Source: Effusibacillus pohliae DSM 22757 (GTDB taxonomy: Bacteria > Bacillota > Bacilli > Tumebacillales > Effusibacillaceae). Taken from it: a stretch of 64,000 nucleotides of DNA. Numbering within the stretch: the stretch's first letter is position 1; the number at the start of each line of letters is the position of its first letter. Positions 34,518 to 43,433 of the stretch are shown piece after piece. A model generated the notes under the pieces. The model was not told the origin of the DNA and made no database searches. It saw only the letters and a program-made list of their open reading frames with translations. A program made the position numbers and the translations under genes. The stretch is from assembly GCF_000376225.1 (NCBI RefSeq), contig NZ_AQXL01000130.1, positions 1 to 64,000 on the forward strand, given 5' to 3'.

Positions 34518-35873
34518 GTGAATTATCAAGCGAAAAACGTGTTGGTGCTAGGCCTTGCCCGCAGCGGCGCGGCCGTTGCCCGTTTATTGGCGAAACAGGG
34601 TGCCCGGGTCACCGTCAATGACCAGAAGGAGCGGGAGGCGTTCGGCAGTGTGCCGGAGGAGTTGGAACGGCTGGGGATCCAGGTGATTTGCGGCGGTCAC
34701 CCGGCGGGGATCGTCGGCGATCATTTGGACTTGCTCGTAAAAAATCCGGGCATCCCGTATTCCGCCCTTCCCATCCGGCGAGCGCTGGAAATCGGCATCC
34801 CGGTTGTCACCGAAATTGAAGTCGCCTACCAGTTCTGCCGGGCGCCGATTATCGGCATCACCGGTTCCAACGGCAAGACGACGACCACCAGCCTGACCGG
34901 GGAGATTCTGCAAACGGCCGGTTTGCGGCCGGTGGTGGCCGGCAACATCGGCACCGCTTTGTCTGACATTGTCGAATCGGTCACACCGGACCAGTGGTTG
35001 GTGGCGGAACTTTCGTCGTTCCAGCTGATGGGGACGGTGACGTTCCGCCCGCGCATCGGCGCGCTTTTGAATGTGTACAAGGCACACCTCGACTATCACG
35101 GTACGATGGATAAGTATATCGCGGCGAAAAGCCGCTTGTTCATGAACCAAACGGCGTCCGACGTGGCGGTGCTCAATGCGGATCAGCCGACTGTGATGCA
35201 GGTGGCGGCGTCAGTGCCGGGGCGAATTTTTCCGTTCAGTTTGACACAGCGTCTGGATGAGGGTGTTTTTGTCAAAGATGGGAGTATCGTGATTCGTTCG
35301 AACGGTCAGATCCACCATGTATGCCGGCTGTGCGAAATTCCCCTGAAAGGCGCCCACAATCTGGAAAATGTGCTGGCGGCCGCCGCCATCTCGTTTGCCG
35401 CGGGCGCAGCTGTGCAGGCGATTCGCGAAGGCATCCGCCGGTTTCAAGGAGTGGAACACCGGCTGGAATTTGTTGCCGAGAAAAATGGAGTCAGCTACTT
35501 CAACGACTCGAAAGCGACCAATGCGGAAGCGGCGACGCGGGCGATCACCTCGTTTACCAACCCGGTCGTGCTGATCGCCGGGGGGCTGGACCGCGGCACC
35601 GACTTTGCCGAGCTGATCCCCGTTTTTCAAAACCATGTGAAGGCGATCGTCACGCTTGGGCAAGCGGCCGACAAACTGGCTGCCGCCGCGGAAAAAGCGG
35701 GTGTTCGCGAACGCCGCCGTGCCAATTCGATTGAAGAGGCGGTCGCCATCGCCAAAGCGCTTGCGGAACCGGGGGATTCCGTCCTGCTGTCGCCCGCCTG
35801 CGCAAGCTGGGACATGTACAGCTCGTTTGAAGAAAGGGGACGTATTTTTAAGGCCGCCGTGCATACAATGTAG
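34518..35873 (+). CDS. murD: UDP-MurNAc-L-alanine:D-glutamate ligase
   Basis: Adds D-glutamate, the second stem residue. 451 residues. N-terminal VLVLGLARSGAAVARLL, ATP site GITGSNGKTTTTSL near residue 112, and VEHRLEFVAEKNGVSYFNDSKATN. GTG 34518 follows TTAGGAGGTGG; a longer frame reaching back into mraY crosses the repeat and is rejected. Confidence 0.94.
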   Translation: MNYQAKNVLVLGLARSGAAVARLLAKQGARVTVNDQKEREAFGSVPEELERLGIQVICGGHPAGIVGDHLDLLVKNPGIPYSALPIRRALEIGIPVVTEIEVAYQFCRAPIIGITGSNGKTTTTSLTGEILQTAGLRPVVAGNIGTALSDIVESVTPDQWLVAELSSFQLMGTVTFRPRIGALLNVYKAHLDYHGTMDKYIAAKSRLFMNQTASDVAVLNADQPTVMQVAASVPGRIFPFSLTQRLDEGVFVKDGSIVIRSNGQIHHVCRLCEIPLKGAHNLENVLAAAAISFAAGAAVQAIREGIRRFQGVEHRLEFVAEKNGVSYFNDSKATNAEAATRAITSFTNPVVLIAGGLDRGTDFAELIPVFQNHVKAIVTLGQAADKLAAAAEKAGVRERRRANSIEEAVAIAKALAEPGDSVLLSPACASWDMYSSFEERGRIFKAAVHTM

Positions 35874-35908
35874 CGATTGGACGAGACCGAGTTTGAGGGG
35901 GATCTCAG

Positions 35909-37006
35909 TTGGCGGCGTACGATCGGAAACATCCGGACTTGCTGATCATCGTCACGGTACTCTTGCTGCTTGGCATCGGCGTTGTGATTGTGTACAGCGC
36001 CAGCGCCATCAAGGCGGCGCAAGATTTTCACGACAGTTTTTATTTTGCCAAACGCCAGTTGATGTGGGCGGTGGCTGGGCTTGGCATGATGTTTTTCATG
36101 ATGAACTATGACTACACCCGCCTGAAAAAATGGGCGAAGGCGATCGTGCTGGTTTGCTTCTTCCTGCTGGTGATCGTGCTGACGCCGCTTGGCGTCGAGC
36201 GCAACGGTTCGCAGGCGTGGCTCGGCATCGGGTCGTTCGGCATCCAGCCGTCGGAAGCGTCGAAGCTGGGATTGATCATTTTCTACGCGTGGTACCTGGA
36301 GCGGCATCAGGATCGCATTCACGAGTTCAAAAAAGGCCTGTTGCCGCCGCTCGGACTGTTGGTGCTGGCGCTGGGGCTGATCATGCTGGAGCCCGACCTC
36401 GGGCAAAGCACGGTGTTGGCGGGAACGACGCTGATCGTCATTTTTGCCGCCGGTGCGCAGGTCAAACATCTGATGGGATTGGCCTCGCTTGCCATTCCGG
36501 CGTTTGCCGCGCTGGTTCTGGTCGCGCCGTACCGGCTGAAGCGGATTTTTGCGTTTCTTGATCCATGGAAGTATGAACTGGACGCCGGCTATCAGATCAT
36601 CCAGTCGCTCTATGCGCTGGGCCCCGGCGGGCTGATGGGACTGGGACTCGGACGTTCGCGGCAAAAATTCTTATATCTGCCGGAACCGCAGACGGACTTT
36701 GTGTTTTGCATCCTGGCAGAAGAGCTCGGGTTTATCGGCGGGGCGACCGTGTTGATTTTGTTTCTGTTGCTGCTCTGGCGGGGGGTGCGGGCGGCGATCA
36801 CGGCGAAAGACACGTTCGGCAGTTTGCTGGCGATCGGGATCACCGGCATGATTGCGGTACAGGTGATCATCAATATCGGTGTCGTCACGGGCTCAATGCC
36901 AGTTACCGGGATCACGCTGCCGTTTATCAGTTACGGGGGCTCCTCGCTGGTACTGATGCTGACAGGGGTCGGCATCCTGTTGAACATTTCCCGATATTGC
37001 AGGTAG
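35909..37006 (+). CDS. ftsW: SEDS glycosyltransferase FtsW/SpoVE
   Basis: Polytopic SEDS family protein of 365 residues with about ten helices, which polymerises lipid II at the septum (FtsW) or spore cortex (SpoVE). Motifs: LIMLEPDLGQSTVLAG, YQIIQSLYALGPGGLMGLGLG, PEPQTDFVFCILAEELGFIG and PFISYGGSS. The TTG start at 35909 is supported by GAGGGGGA. The locus between murD and murG is that of spoVE in Bacillus subtilis, so a sporulation role is possible. Confidence 0.9.
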   Translation: MAAYDRKHPDLLIIVTVLLLLGIGVVIVYSASAIKAAQDFHDSFYFAKRQLMWAVAGLGMMFFMMNYDYTRLKKWAKAIVLVCFFLLVIVLTPLGVERNGSQAWLGIGSFGIQPSEASKLGLIIFYAWYLERHQDRIHEFKKGLLPPLGLLVLALGLIMLEPDLGQSTVLAGTTLIVIFAAGAQVKHLMGLASLAIPAFAALVLVAPYRLKRIFAFLDPWKYELDAGYQIIQSLYALGPGGLMGLGLGRSRQKFLYLPEPQTDFVFCILAEELGFIGGATVLILFLLLLWRGVRAAITAKDTFGSLLAIGITGMIAVQVIINIGVVTGSMPVTGITLPFISYGGSSLVLMLTGVGILLNISRYCR

Positions 37007-37071
37007 AATGGGTATCAGGGATAAGTTTTCGTCGAGACGGTCCACGGCGGCAAGCGAGAGGGTGTGTTTCG

Positions 37072-38184
37072 TTGAAAATTGTAGTTTCCGGCGGCGGCAC
37101 GGGCGGACACATTTATCCGGCCCTTGCCATCGCGCGCTATCTTGCTGAAAAGGAACAGGCGGAGATCCTGTACATTGGGACCGAGCGGGGGTTGGAAAGC
37201 GATATCGTCCCCCGCTCGGGTTTTGCTTTTCGCACGATTGAAGTGAGCGGCCTGAAGCGCAGTTTGTCGCTCGATACGATCAAAACGTTTGTCCGGCTGG
37301 GGAAAGGGCTGCTGCAGGCACGCCGGCTGCTGCAGGAGTTTCAACCGGATGTGGCGATCGGCTGCGGCGGATATGTGGTCGCGCCTGTGATTTTTACGGC
37401 CAAACTGCTCGGCATCCCCACCTACATTCATGAGATGGATGTGCTGCCCGGCTTGACGAACCGCTCGTTAAGCCGGTTTGCCGACCGGATCGGCGTTTCG
37501 TTTGAAGGGGCGGTCCGGCACTTCTCGCACGTGCGGCAGAAGGTGGTCGTGGCTGGCAATCCGCGGGCGAGCGAGGTGGTCAGGGTGACGCCTGAGCAAG
37601 TTCGTAAGCGGAAGCAGGAATTGGGTCTCGACCCGGCGAAAAAAACGGTCGTGATCGTATCCGGGTCGCGCGGAGCCGAACCGATCAACGATGCAACGGT
37701 CCGCATGCTGGATTCAGTCGTCCAACAGAGGCAGTTTCAACTTGTGTATATTACAGGGAAAATCCATTACGACAAGGTGGCTGCCCAACTTCAGGCAAAA
37801 GGGTACGGACCGCGGACGGGCATTTTTCTCAAACCGTTTGTGTATGACATGCCCCCTTTGTTGGCCGGTGCCGATTTGCTGGTTTCCCGCGCCGGAGCGA
37901 CGACGATCGCGGAAGCGACTGCACTTGGCATTCCGGGTATCTACATTCCGTCTCCCTACGTGACGAACAACCACCAGGAACACAATGCGAGATGGCTGGC
38001 GGACGCGGGGGCCGGCATGATGATCCGGGAGTCCGATTTGACTCCTGAACTGCTGTATCATACGATCTCTTCTTTGATTGAATCCCCATCGAAATTGCAA
38101 GCGATGAAAGAACGGAGCCGTGCGCTGGGAATTCCGGAAGCTTTGCCAAACATCCACCGCACGATTCTGGAGCTGATCAAATAG
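37072..38184 (+). CDS. murG: undecaprenyl-PP-MurNAc-pentapeptide GlcNAc transferase
   Basis: GT28 glycosyltransferase that makes lipid II from lipid I at the inner membrane face. N-terminal GGGTGGHIYPALAIA, then GCGGYVVAPVI, HEMDVLPGLTNR, and C-terminal SRAGATTIAEATALGIPGIYIP for UDP-GlcNAc. 370 residues from TTG 37072, which matches the normal start; longer frames run back into ftsW. Confidence 0.93.
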   Translation: MKIVVSGGGTGGHIYPALAIARYLAEKEQAEILYIGTERGLESDIVPRSGFAFRTIEVSGLKRSLSLDTIKTFVRLGKGLLQARRLLQEFQPDVAIGCGGYVVAPVIFTAKLLGIPTYIHEMDVLPGLTNRSLSRFADRIGVSFEGAVRHFSHVRQKVVVAGNPRASEVVRVTPEQVRKRKQELGLDPAKKTVVIVSGSRGAEPINDATVRMLDSVVQQRQFQLVYITGKIHYDKVAAQLQAKGYGPRTGIFLKPFVYDMPPLLAGADLLVSRAGATTIAEATALGIPGIYIPSPYVTNNHQEHNARWLADAGAGMMIRESDLTPELLYHTISSLIESPSKLQAMKERSRALGIPEALPNIHRTILELIK

Positions 38185-38220
38185 ACAAACCGGTGGTCCG
38201 GCAAGGATCGGCTTCCCTTT

Positions 38221-38323
38221 TGTGTGACACGCCCGGGACCCTGCACTGCGGGTCCCGCCACCGTTTATAGGGGAGCTTGGGGCTTGTTTGGGCGCCTGTC
38301 ACACATCTATGCTTCTCGCATAG
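38221..38323 (+). ncRNA. structured element in the murG-murB gap
   Basis: TGTGTGACA (38221-38229) and its exact complement (38297-38305) would form a long-range closing stem. Inside is an 8-bp hairpin CGGGACCC/GGGTCCCG (38234-38241 with 38250-38257). A third hairpin CTATGC/GCATAG (38307-38323) follows at once. There is no T-run. It ends 50 bp before the murB start and looks like a cis-regulatory RNA; no known family recognised. Confidence 0.45.
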
Positions 38324-38373
38324 TATAGGGTACGTAACCGCTGGGAGAGCGACCGGATTGACGGAGGTACGGT

Positions 38374-39285
38374 ATGAACGCAAAAGATCTGCAAACGATT
38401 TTTCACGGACTCGACGTAGGAACCGTCACTTTCAACGAACCGCTATCCAGGCACACGACATGGAAAATTGGCGGCCCTGCCGATATGTTTGTGGTTCCGA
38501 CCAAAGTGGAACAGCTTCAATTGTTGGCGAAAACGATCGGGGAACATCATCTGCCCTGGTACGTGATCGGCAGAGGTTCCAACCTGCTGGTGCGCGATGG
38601 CGGCATCCGTGGGGTGGTCATCAAGCTGGCGGACAATTTTGCGGACGTTTCCGTTACCGGCAACCGGCTGACCGCGCAGGCCGGACGTTCCTATGTCTCA
38701 GCGGCCAATACTGCGATTCGTAGCGGTTTGCAAGGTCTCGAGTTTGCGACGGGCATTCCGGGAACTGTCGGCGGCGCCGTGATGATGAATGCCGGGGCGC
38801 ACGGAGGCGAAACGAAAGACGTGCTGCTCTGCGCCGACATTATTGAGGAGGATGGTTCGATCCGCACCCTGCACAACCGCGATTTGAAGTTTGCTTACCG
38901 GTACAGCATTCTGAAAGACCGGCCCCGGATCGTTGTTCGCGCCACTTTTCAATTGCAGCCGGGAAATACGGAAGAGATGTTGCAGAAAGTGCGGGCCTGG
39001 ACCAGGCGGCGGCAAACCACCCAGCCTTTGCAGTTGCCAAACTGCGGATCGGTGTTTCGGAACCCGGAGGGCACCCATGCCGGTTTGCTGATTGAGCAAG
39101 CGGGACTGAAAGGCACCCGCATCGGCGGGGCGCAAATTTCGGAGCTGCACGGAAACTTTATCGTCAACCTCGACAAAGCGAAAGCTGCCGACGTGCTGGC
39201 CTTGATCGAACTGGTGCAAACGACAATCCGGGAACGAACTGGCATTACTCTCATCCCTGAAGTGCGAATCGTAGGTGAGGATTGA
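38374..39285 (+). CDS. murB: UDP-N-acetylenolpyruvoylglucosamine reductase
   Basis: FAD enzyme that reduces enolpyruvyl-UDP-GlcNAc to UDP-MurNAc. 303 residues, short (type II) form as in Gram-positives. Motifs: RHTTWKIGGPADM, GRGSNLLVRDGGIRG, ATGIPGTVGGAVMMNAGAHG and NCGSVFRNPEG with the active-site Ser. ATG follows GACGGAGGTAC. Confidence 0.94.
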   Translation: MNAKDLQTIFHGLDVGTVTFNEPLSRHTTWKIGGPADMFVVPTKVEQLQLLAKTIGEHHLPWYVIGRGSNLLVRDGGIRGVVIKLADNFADVSVTGNRLTAQAGRSYVSAANTAIRSGLQGLEFATGIPGTVGGAVMMNAGAHGGETKDVLLCADIIEEDGSIRTLHNRDLKFAYRYSILKDRPRIVVRATFQLQPGNTEEMLQKVRAWTRRRQTTQPLQLPNCGSVFRNPEGTHAGLLIEQAGLKGTRIGGAQISELHGNFIVNLDKAKAADVLALIELVQTTIRERTGITLIPEVRIVGED

Positions 39286-39314
39286 CAACAGGAATTGACT
39301 CAGGGGGTGACGTG

Positions 39315-40571
39315 GTGGAACGATTTGCCATTGAGGGTGGCCAACCGCTCACTGGTTCCGTTCGGGTGCATGGGGCAAAAAACGCTGCGTTGCCGATCCT
39401 GGCTGCCAGCGTACTGGCAAAGGGAGAAAGCGTGATTCATGACGTTCCCGACTTGCAGGATATACAGGTCATGGAATCGATCCTGCGCAGTCTCGGGGCC
39501 CGCGTTACCAGACAGGGCCCGAGCATCTCGGTCGACCCGACGCCGATTCATTCCACAGAAGTCCCGGACGAATTGATGCGCCAGATGCGCTCCTCGATTT
39601 TTTTGATGGGGCCGCTCCTGGCCAGATTCGGTTCGGTGCGGGTGTCAAAACCGGGCGGCTGTACGATCGGAACGCGGCCGATCGATTTGCATCTGAAAGG
39701 GCTCAAGGCGATGGGCAGCCAGATTGATGAGAGCCACGGCTTTATTTTTTGCCGTGCCAACCGGTTAAAGGGCGCTTCCATCTACCTGGACATTCCGAGC
39801 GTCGGGGCCACCGAGAACCTGTTGATGGCTGCGTCGCTCGCTGACGGTACGACGATGATCGGAAACGCCGCCCGGGAACCGGAAATTGTCGACCTGGCCA
39901 ATTTTTTGAACAAAATGGGTGCCAAAATCAAGGGGGCCGGCGAGGCGACAATCTATGTTGAAGGCGTCCCGGAACTGATGCCGGCCGAGCATACCGTTAT
40001 TCCGGACCGGATTGTGACAGGGACTCTGCTGGTGGCGGCCGCCATCACCAAAGGCCGCATCCGGTTGGAAAACGTAAACGCGGATCACCTGGGTGTAGTG
40101 ATGACGAAACTGCGGGAAACCGGTGTTGAAATCGAAGTGGAACGTGATATAATGACTGTAAAATCAAGCAATCGACTGACTGCGATTGATCGAATTCAGA
40201 CTTCGTATTATCCCGGTTTCCCAACCGACTTGCAAGCTCCGTTCATGTCACTGCTGACGATCGCCAACGGCACGTCTGTGATCTCGGAAACGGTGTTTGA
40301 GGAGCGGTTAAAGCATGTGAGCGAGCTGCGGCGAATGGGAGCCCGGATTAAAGTAGACCTTCGCACCGCTTTTATCGAAGGCGTTCCGGAACTGACGGCA
40401 GCCAATGTCGAAGCGACCGATTTGCGGGCCGGTGCGGCGCTGGTACTTGCAGGCTTGGCGGCAAACGGAACGACGATTGTGGAGAACGCTCACCATATTG
40501 ATCGCGGATACGAGCGGATTGAGCAGGTTCTCGGTTCACTCGGCGCCCGGATCACCCGGATTCGCGACTGA
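39315..40571 (+). CDS. murA: UDP-GlcNAc 1-carboxyvinyltransferase
   Basis: First committed step of peptidoglycan synthesis: enolpyruvyl transfer from PEP to UDP-GlcNAc. Cys116 in PGGCTIGTRPIDLHL corresponds to the fosfomycin-reactive Cys115 of E. coli. GTG 39315 is chosen because it follows CAGGGGGTGA and gives the normal N-terminus (ERFAIEGGQPLTGSVRV); GTG 39312 and TTG 39282 are in frame. A murA copy inside the cluster between murB and ftsQ is common in Bacilli. Confidence 0.93.
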   Translation: MERFAIEGGQPLTGSVRVHGAKNAALPILAASVLAKGESVIHDVPDLQDIQVMESILRSLGARVTRQGPSISVDPTPIHSTEVPDELMRQMRSSIFLMGPLLARFGSVRVSKPGGCTIGTRPIDLHLKGLKAMGSQIDESHGFIFCRANRLKGASIYLDIPSVGATENLLMAASLADGTTMIGNAAREPEIVDLANFLNKMGAKIKGAGEATIYVEGVPELMPAEHTVIPDRIVTGTLLVAAAITKGRIRLENVNADHLGVVMTKLRETGVEIEVERDIMTVKSSNRLTAIDRIQTSYYPGFPTDLQAPFMSLLTIANGTSVISETVFEERLKHVSELRRMGARIKVDLRTAFIEGVPELTAANVEATDLRAGAALVLAGLAANGTTIVENAHHIDRGYERIEQVLGSLGARITRIRD

Positions 40572-40585
40572 AGCCAAGACAAGAA

Positions 40586-40619
40586 GCGGCATATACTTCG
40601 GATATGCCGCTCGTTTTTT
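40586..40619 (+). terminator. terminator after murA
   Basis: GCGGCATAT (40586-40594) pairs with ATATGCCGC (40602-40610), followed by a run of six T. It lies 12 bases before the ftsQ start, whose ribosome site uses the G-run right after the T-tail. Confidence 0.85.
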
Positions 40620-40630
40620 GGGGGCATCTG

Positions 40631-41404
40631 ATGATTCTAGAACAGAGACGTACAGTTCCCGAACAAAAACGGAAGCGCAGCAGGAAAGCGCGGGTTCTGC
40701 TCGTGGTTTTTTTCGCGGGCGTGGCGGTCGCCGTTTTTTTTACGTCTCCGCTGTCGAAGGTGCGGACGGTGGAGGTGGTCGGCAACAGCCAAATCCCGGC
40801 CGAACAGATCCGCAACGCCAGCGGTGTAAGGGAAGGCATGAATTTCTGGGAAGTCAAGCCGGTGAATGTGGACAAACGGTTAAAGAGCCAATTTCCGCTG
40901 ATTGCAAAAGCGGACGTGGAAGTCAAATTTCCCGGGAATGTGGTGATCGCCGTGGCGGAAAAGCCGGTTGCCGCCGCTCTCTACAGCCAGGGCTCCTACT
41001 ACCGGCTGCTGAGCGACGGAACGGTGTTCGACGCAGTGAAGGAGATTCCCAATGGGACATTGCCTTTGCTGATTTCGGACAAGCCGCTGCAGATCGAACC
41101 CGGGAAGCAAATTCCCGACCCGGACGTCCAGAAATTTTGCGAGCAGATCGTCAAAGTGGATCGTTCGTTATTGGAACAGATCTCGAATTTTGTGATCCGA
41201 CAGGGCAGCTTGTGGTCCGCGTGGACCAATTCCCCGCATCAGTTTGAGATTCGCTTTCCTCCCGGTGACATATCGACGACACTGACTGTATATATGAAAT
41301 TCTGGAAGAAAGAATTGCAGAACAAAGTATCCGGCACGATCTACATCTACGGTCCGGACGAAGCCTGGTATGATCCGTCTTCCGCAAAACCGGAAAAGGA
41401 GTGA
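40631..41404 (+). CDS. ftsQ: cell division protein FtsQ/DivIB
   Basis: A 257-residue bitopic divisome protein: basic cytoplasmic tail with KRKRSRKA, one membrane helix (about 22-42), a POTRA domain starting at SKVRTVEVVGNSQIP, and the beta/gamma region. Works with FtsL and DivIC. ATG 40631 is preferred over an ATG nine codons earlier that lies inside the terminator stem. Confidence 0.9.
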   Translation: MILEQRRTVPEQKRKRSRKARVLLVVFFAGVAVAVFFTSPLSKVRTVEVVGNSQIPAEQIRNASGVREGMNFWEVKPVNVDKRLKSQFPLIAKADVEVKFPGNVVIAVAEKPVAAALYSQGSYYRLLSDGTVFDAVKEIPNGTLPLLISDKPLQIEPGKQIPDPDVQKFCEQIVKVDRSLLEQISNFVIRQGSLWSAWTNSPHQFEIRFPPGDISTTLTVYMKFWKKELQNKVSGTIYIYGPDEAWYDPSSAKPEKE

Positions 41405-41409
41405 ATCTG

Positions 41410-42132
41410 TTGGCCTCTGCGAAAAATCGGTTGATCGTTTCCCTGACGGTGATCTCCGTCACGTTGGGATTCATGATGGCGGTTCAATACAAAAGCACGC
41501 AAAAAATCAACGAACAGGTAGGCTGGGGTTCTTCCAACAAGGAGGTGCTCCAGGCAAAGGAAAAGCTGGCAGCGGTGCAAAAGGAAAACAAGGACCTGGA
41601 AAACCATCTCAACGAACTGAATAAACAACTGGTGGCGCTGGAGCAGGAAGCAGCCAGGCACGACACGTCAGATATTCAAAAACAGTTAGCGGAAGTCCGG
41701 ATCTTGGCCGGAACCTCGCCGGTGAAGGGACCCGGCATTGTACTGACAATCGATGATAGCAAAAAAGAAAAATCGCCAAATCCGATCACGCACGACACCG
41801 ATGTGATGCGAATTGTCAACGAACTGTTTCTGACCGGGGCGGAAGCGGTCAGCATCAACGGGGAACGGGTCGCCTCCGCTTCCGGCATCCTGTGCGTGGG
41901 GCCAACCGTGCGGGTGAATGACCGTTTGCTCACCCCCCCTTACAAAATCGAAGCGATCGGCGATCCGGCCACACTCATCAAGGGTTTGACGTTACGCGGC
42001 GGCATTATGGACGTTTTGCAACTGAAGGAACGGGGATTGCAGGTGCAAGGTCCGAAAGAAGTGGCGATGATCCAGATGAAAGGGTACTCGGGCGATCAGA
42101 CGAAACTGTCGTCCAATCAGGACAAACGATAG
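41410..42132 (+). CDS. DUF881 family protein (YlxW-like)
   Basis: A 240-residue membrane-anchored protein: helix near residues 8-27, a coiled coil (about 45-95, VLQAKEKLAAVQKEN), then the DUF881 domain (GPGIVLTIDDSKKEK, VNELFLTGAEAVSINGERV). Function unknown; always found near ftsQ-sbp-ftsA in Bacilli. TTG 41410 is eight bases from AAGGAG, whereas GTG 41401 lies inside that site. Confidence 0.82.
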   Translation: MASAKNRLIVSLTVISVTLGFMMAVQYKSTQKINEQVGWGSSNKEVLQAKEKLAAVQKENKDLENHLNELNKQLVALEQEAARHDTSDIQKQLAEVRILAGTSPVKGPGIVLTIDDSKKEKSPNPITHDTDVMRIVNELFLTGAEAVSINGERVASASGILCVGPTVRVNDRLLTPPYKIEAIGDPATLIKGLTLRGGIMDVLQLKERGLQVQGPKEVAMIQMKGYSGDQTKLSSNQDKR

Positions 42133-42144
42133 CGAGGAAAATCA

Positions 42145-42945
42145 GTGAGAGAAACCAGACAGAAAGAGGGCTGGATGATGGGCAACCAGTCGATCAACAA
42201 GTTCAGATTGAGTCTTTTTGCAGTCAGCGTTTTGCTCGGCGTGATGCTGACCACCCAAATGACCTCCAATAAAAAAGAGCCGAATTTTGGTGGAGCGGAC
42301 ATTATCACGGTCAAAAACGCGCTTGCCTATGAAAGCAAACACCACGAGCAATTGCTGGAACAGATTCACGAGATGGAACGGAAAATCCAGGAGTATCAAG
42401 GGGCGGCAGGCAGCCGGGATGACGTGCTGAAAAAAATGAATGAGGATCTGAACAAGGCGAAGGTGGAAGCTGGCCTGATTCCGCTCGAAGGCAACGGGAT
42501 TCGGATCGAGATCAAGGATGCCCCTGCTCTTTTCGGGATCGCTCCAAGTTCTCATATCTGGGATTACGAATTGCAGTTTCTGATCAATCTTCTGAAGGCG
42601 AACGGGGCGCAGGCCGTATCCTTTAACGGTCAGCGAATCGTCACCACCACCGGCATCCGCGAAGTCGGCGTACAGATGCAGGGAGACACGGTGATTCCCG
42701 GGATCATGCAGGTCAACTTCACCCCGGTGACGATGCCTTACGTGGTCGAGGCGATCGGTGATGTCGACAAGATGAAGGGGGCGGTCACCACCTACATGGG
42801 AAAAGATTTCTTCCGGATTGAGAAAGGGAAAGACCTGGTGATTACCGAATTTCGCGATGGCAACAAGCTGCGATTGCCAGCGTACACAGGCAGCGTCCAT
42901 TACCAGCATGCGAAGGAAGATAAAGCGGAAGGAGCAGGTAAGTGA
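42145..42945 (+). CDS. DUF881 family protein (YlxX-like)
   Basis: Paralogue of the preceding gene, 266 residues with the same order: membrane helix (about 20-38), coiled coil (ESKHHEQLLEQIHEMERK), DUF881 domain (GNGIRIEIKDAPALF, INLLKANGAQAVSFNGQRI). The GTG at 42145 follows GAGGAAAA; ATG 42175 or 42178 are possible starts. Overlaps sbp by one base (TGATG). Confidence 0.82.
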   Translation: MRETRQKEGWMMGNQSINKFRLSLFAVSVLLGVMLTTQMTSNKKEPNFGGADIITVKNALAYESKHHEQLLEQIHEMERKIQEYQGAAGSRDDVLKKMNEDLNKAKVEAGLIPLEGNGIRIEIKDAPALFGIAPSSHIWDYELQFLINLLKANGAQAVSFNGQRIVTTTGIREVGVQMQGDTVIPGIMQVNFTPVTMPYVVEAIGDVDKMKGAVTTYMGKDFFRIEKGKDLVITEFRDGNKLRLPAYTGSVHYQHAKEDKAEGAGK

Positions 42946-43304
42946 TGATCTGGATCCCGATTGTCGGACTCGCTTTGGGGATTTCCCTCGGGCTGATTTT
43001 CAATATTACGGTGCCAAGCCAATACGCCAGCTTCATGTCGATCGCCATTTTGGCCGCGCTGGATACGGTGTTTGGGGGAATCCGCGCCAGTCTGGAGCGG
43101 CATTTCGACAGCGGTGTGTTTATCACCGGCTTTTTCTCCAACACACTGATGGCCGCTTTGCTGGCGTACATCGGGTCGGAGCTTGGGGTGGACCTCTATC
43201 TGGCTGCGGTGTTTGCGTTTGGCGTCCGCCTGTTCAACAACATTGCGACGATCCGCCGGCTGTTGATGCAAAAGAGCAGGGCAGGAAAATCGGCCGTCAA
43301 GTAA
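42945..43304 (+). CDS. sbp: small basic protein Sbp (DUF1290)
   Basis: A 119-residue membrane protein with about four helices, WIPIVGLALGISLGLIF at the start and SIAILAALDTVFGGIRA in the middle, ending in a basic tail. Conserved upstream of ftsA in Bacilli; function unknown. GTG 42942 directly before the ATG is an alternative start. Confidence 0.85.
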   Translation: MIWIPIVGLALGISLGLIFNITVPSQYASFMSIAILAALDTVFGGIRASLERHFDSGVFITGFFSNTLMAALLAYIGSELGVDLYLAAVFAFGVRLFNNIATIRRLLMQKSRAGKSAVK

Positions 43305-43360
43305 ACAACTGGGTTGGGAGTTTTTCCGGACATTGTTTTTGAAGAAAGTTTCCAAGAAAA

Positions 43361-43389
43361 AAAGGGATTCGACACGTCGCGTTGAATCT
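43361..43389 (+). promoter_or_regulatory. SigH-like promoter upstream of ftsA
   Basis: AAAGGGATT, 11 bp, then GTTGAATCT. This fits the SigH pattern RnAGGAwww-N11/12-RnnGAATww with two mismatches. In B. subtilis an ftsAZ promoter is SigH dependent. The same bases also form a GATTCGAC/GTTGAATC hairpin. Confidence 0.45.
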
Positions 43390-43433
43390 AATTAGGTACA
43401 GGTTGTTTTTTCAGGTTAGGGAGGTGCCACTGC

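Noticed and set aside
36706-37071. Longer murG reading frame starting inside ftsW
   Set aside because: The added residues are the shadow of ftsW in another frame; MurG normally begins at the KIVVSGGGTGGH motif.
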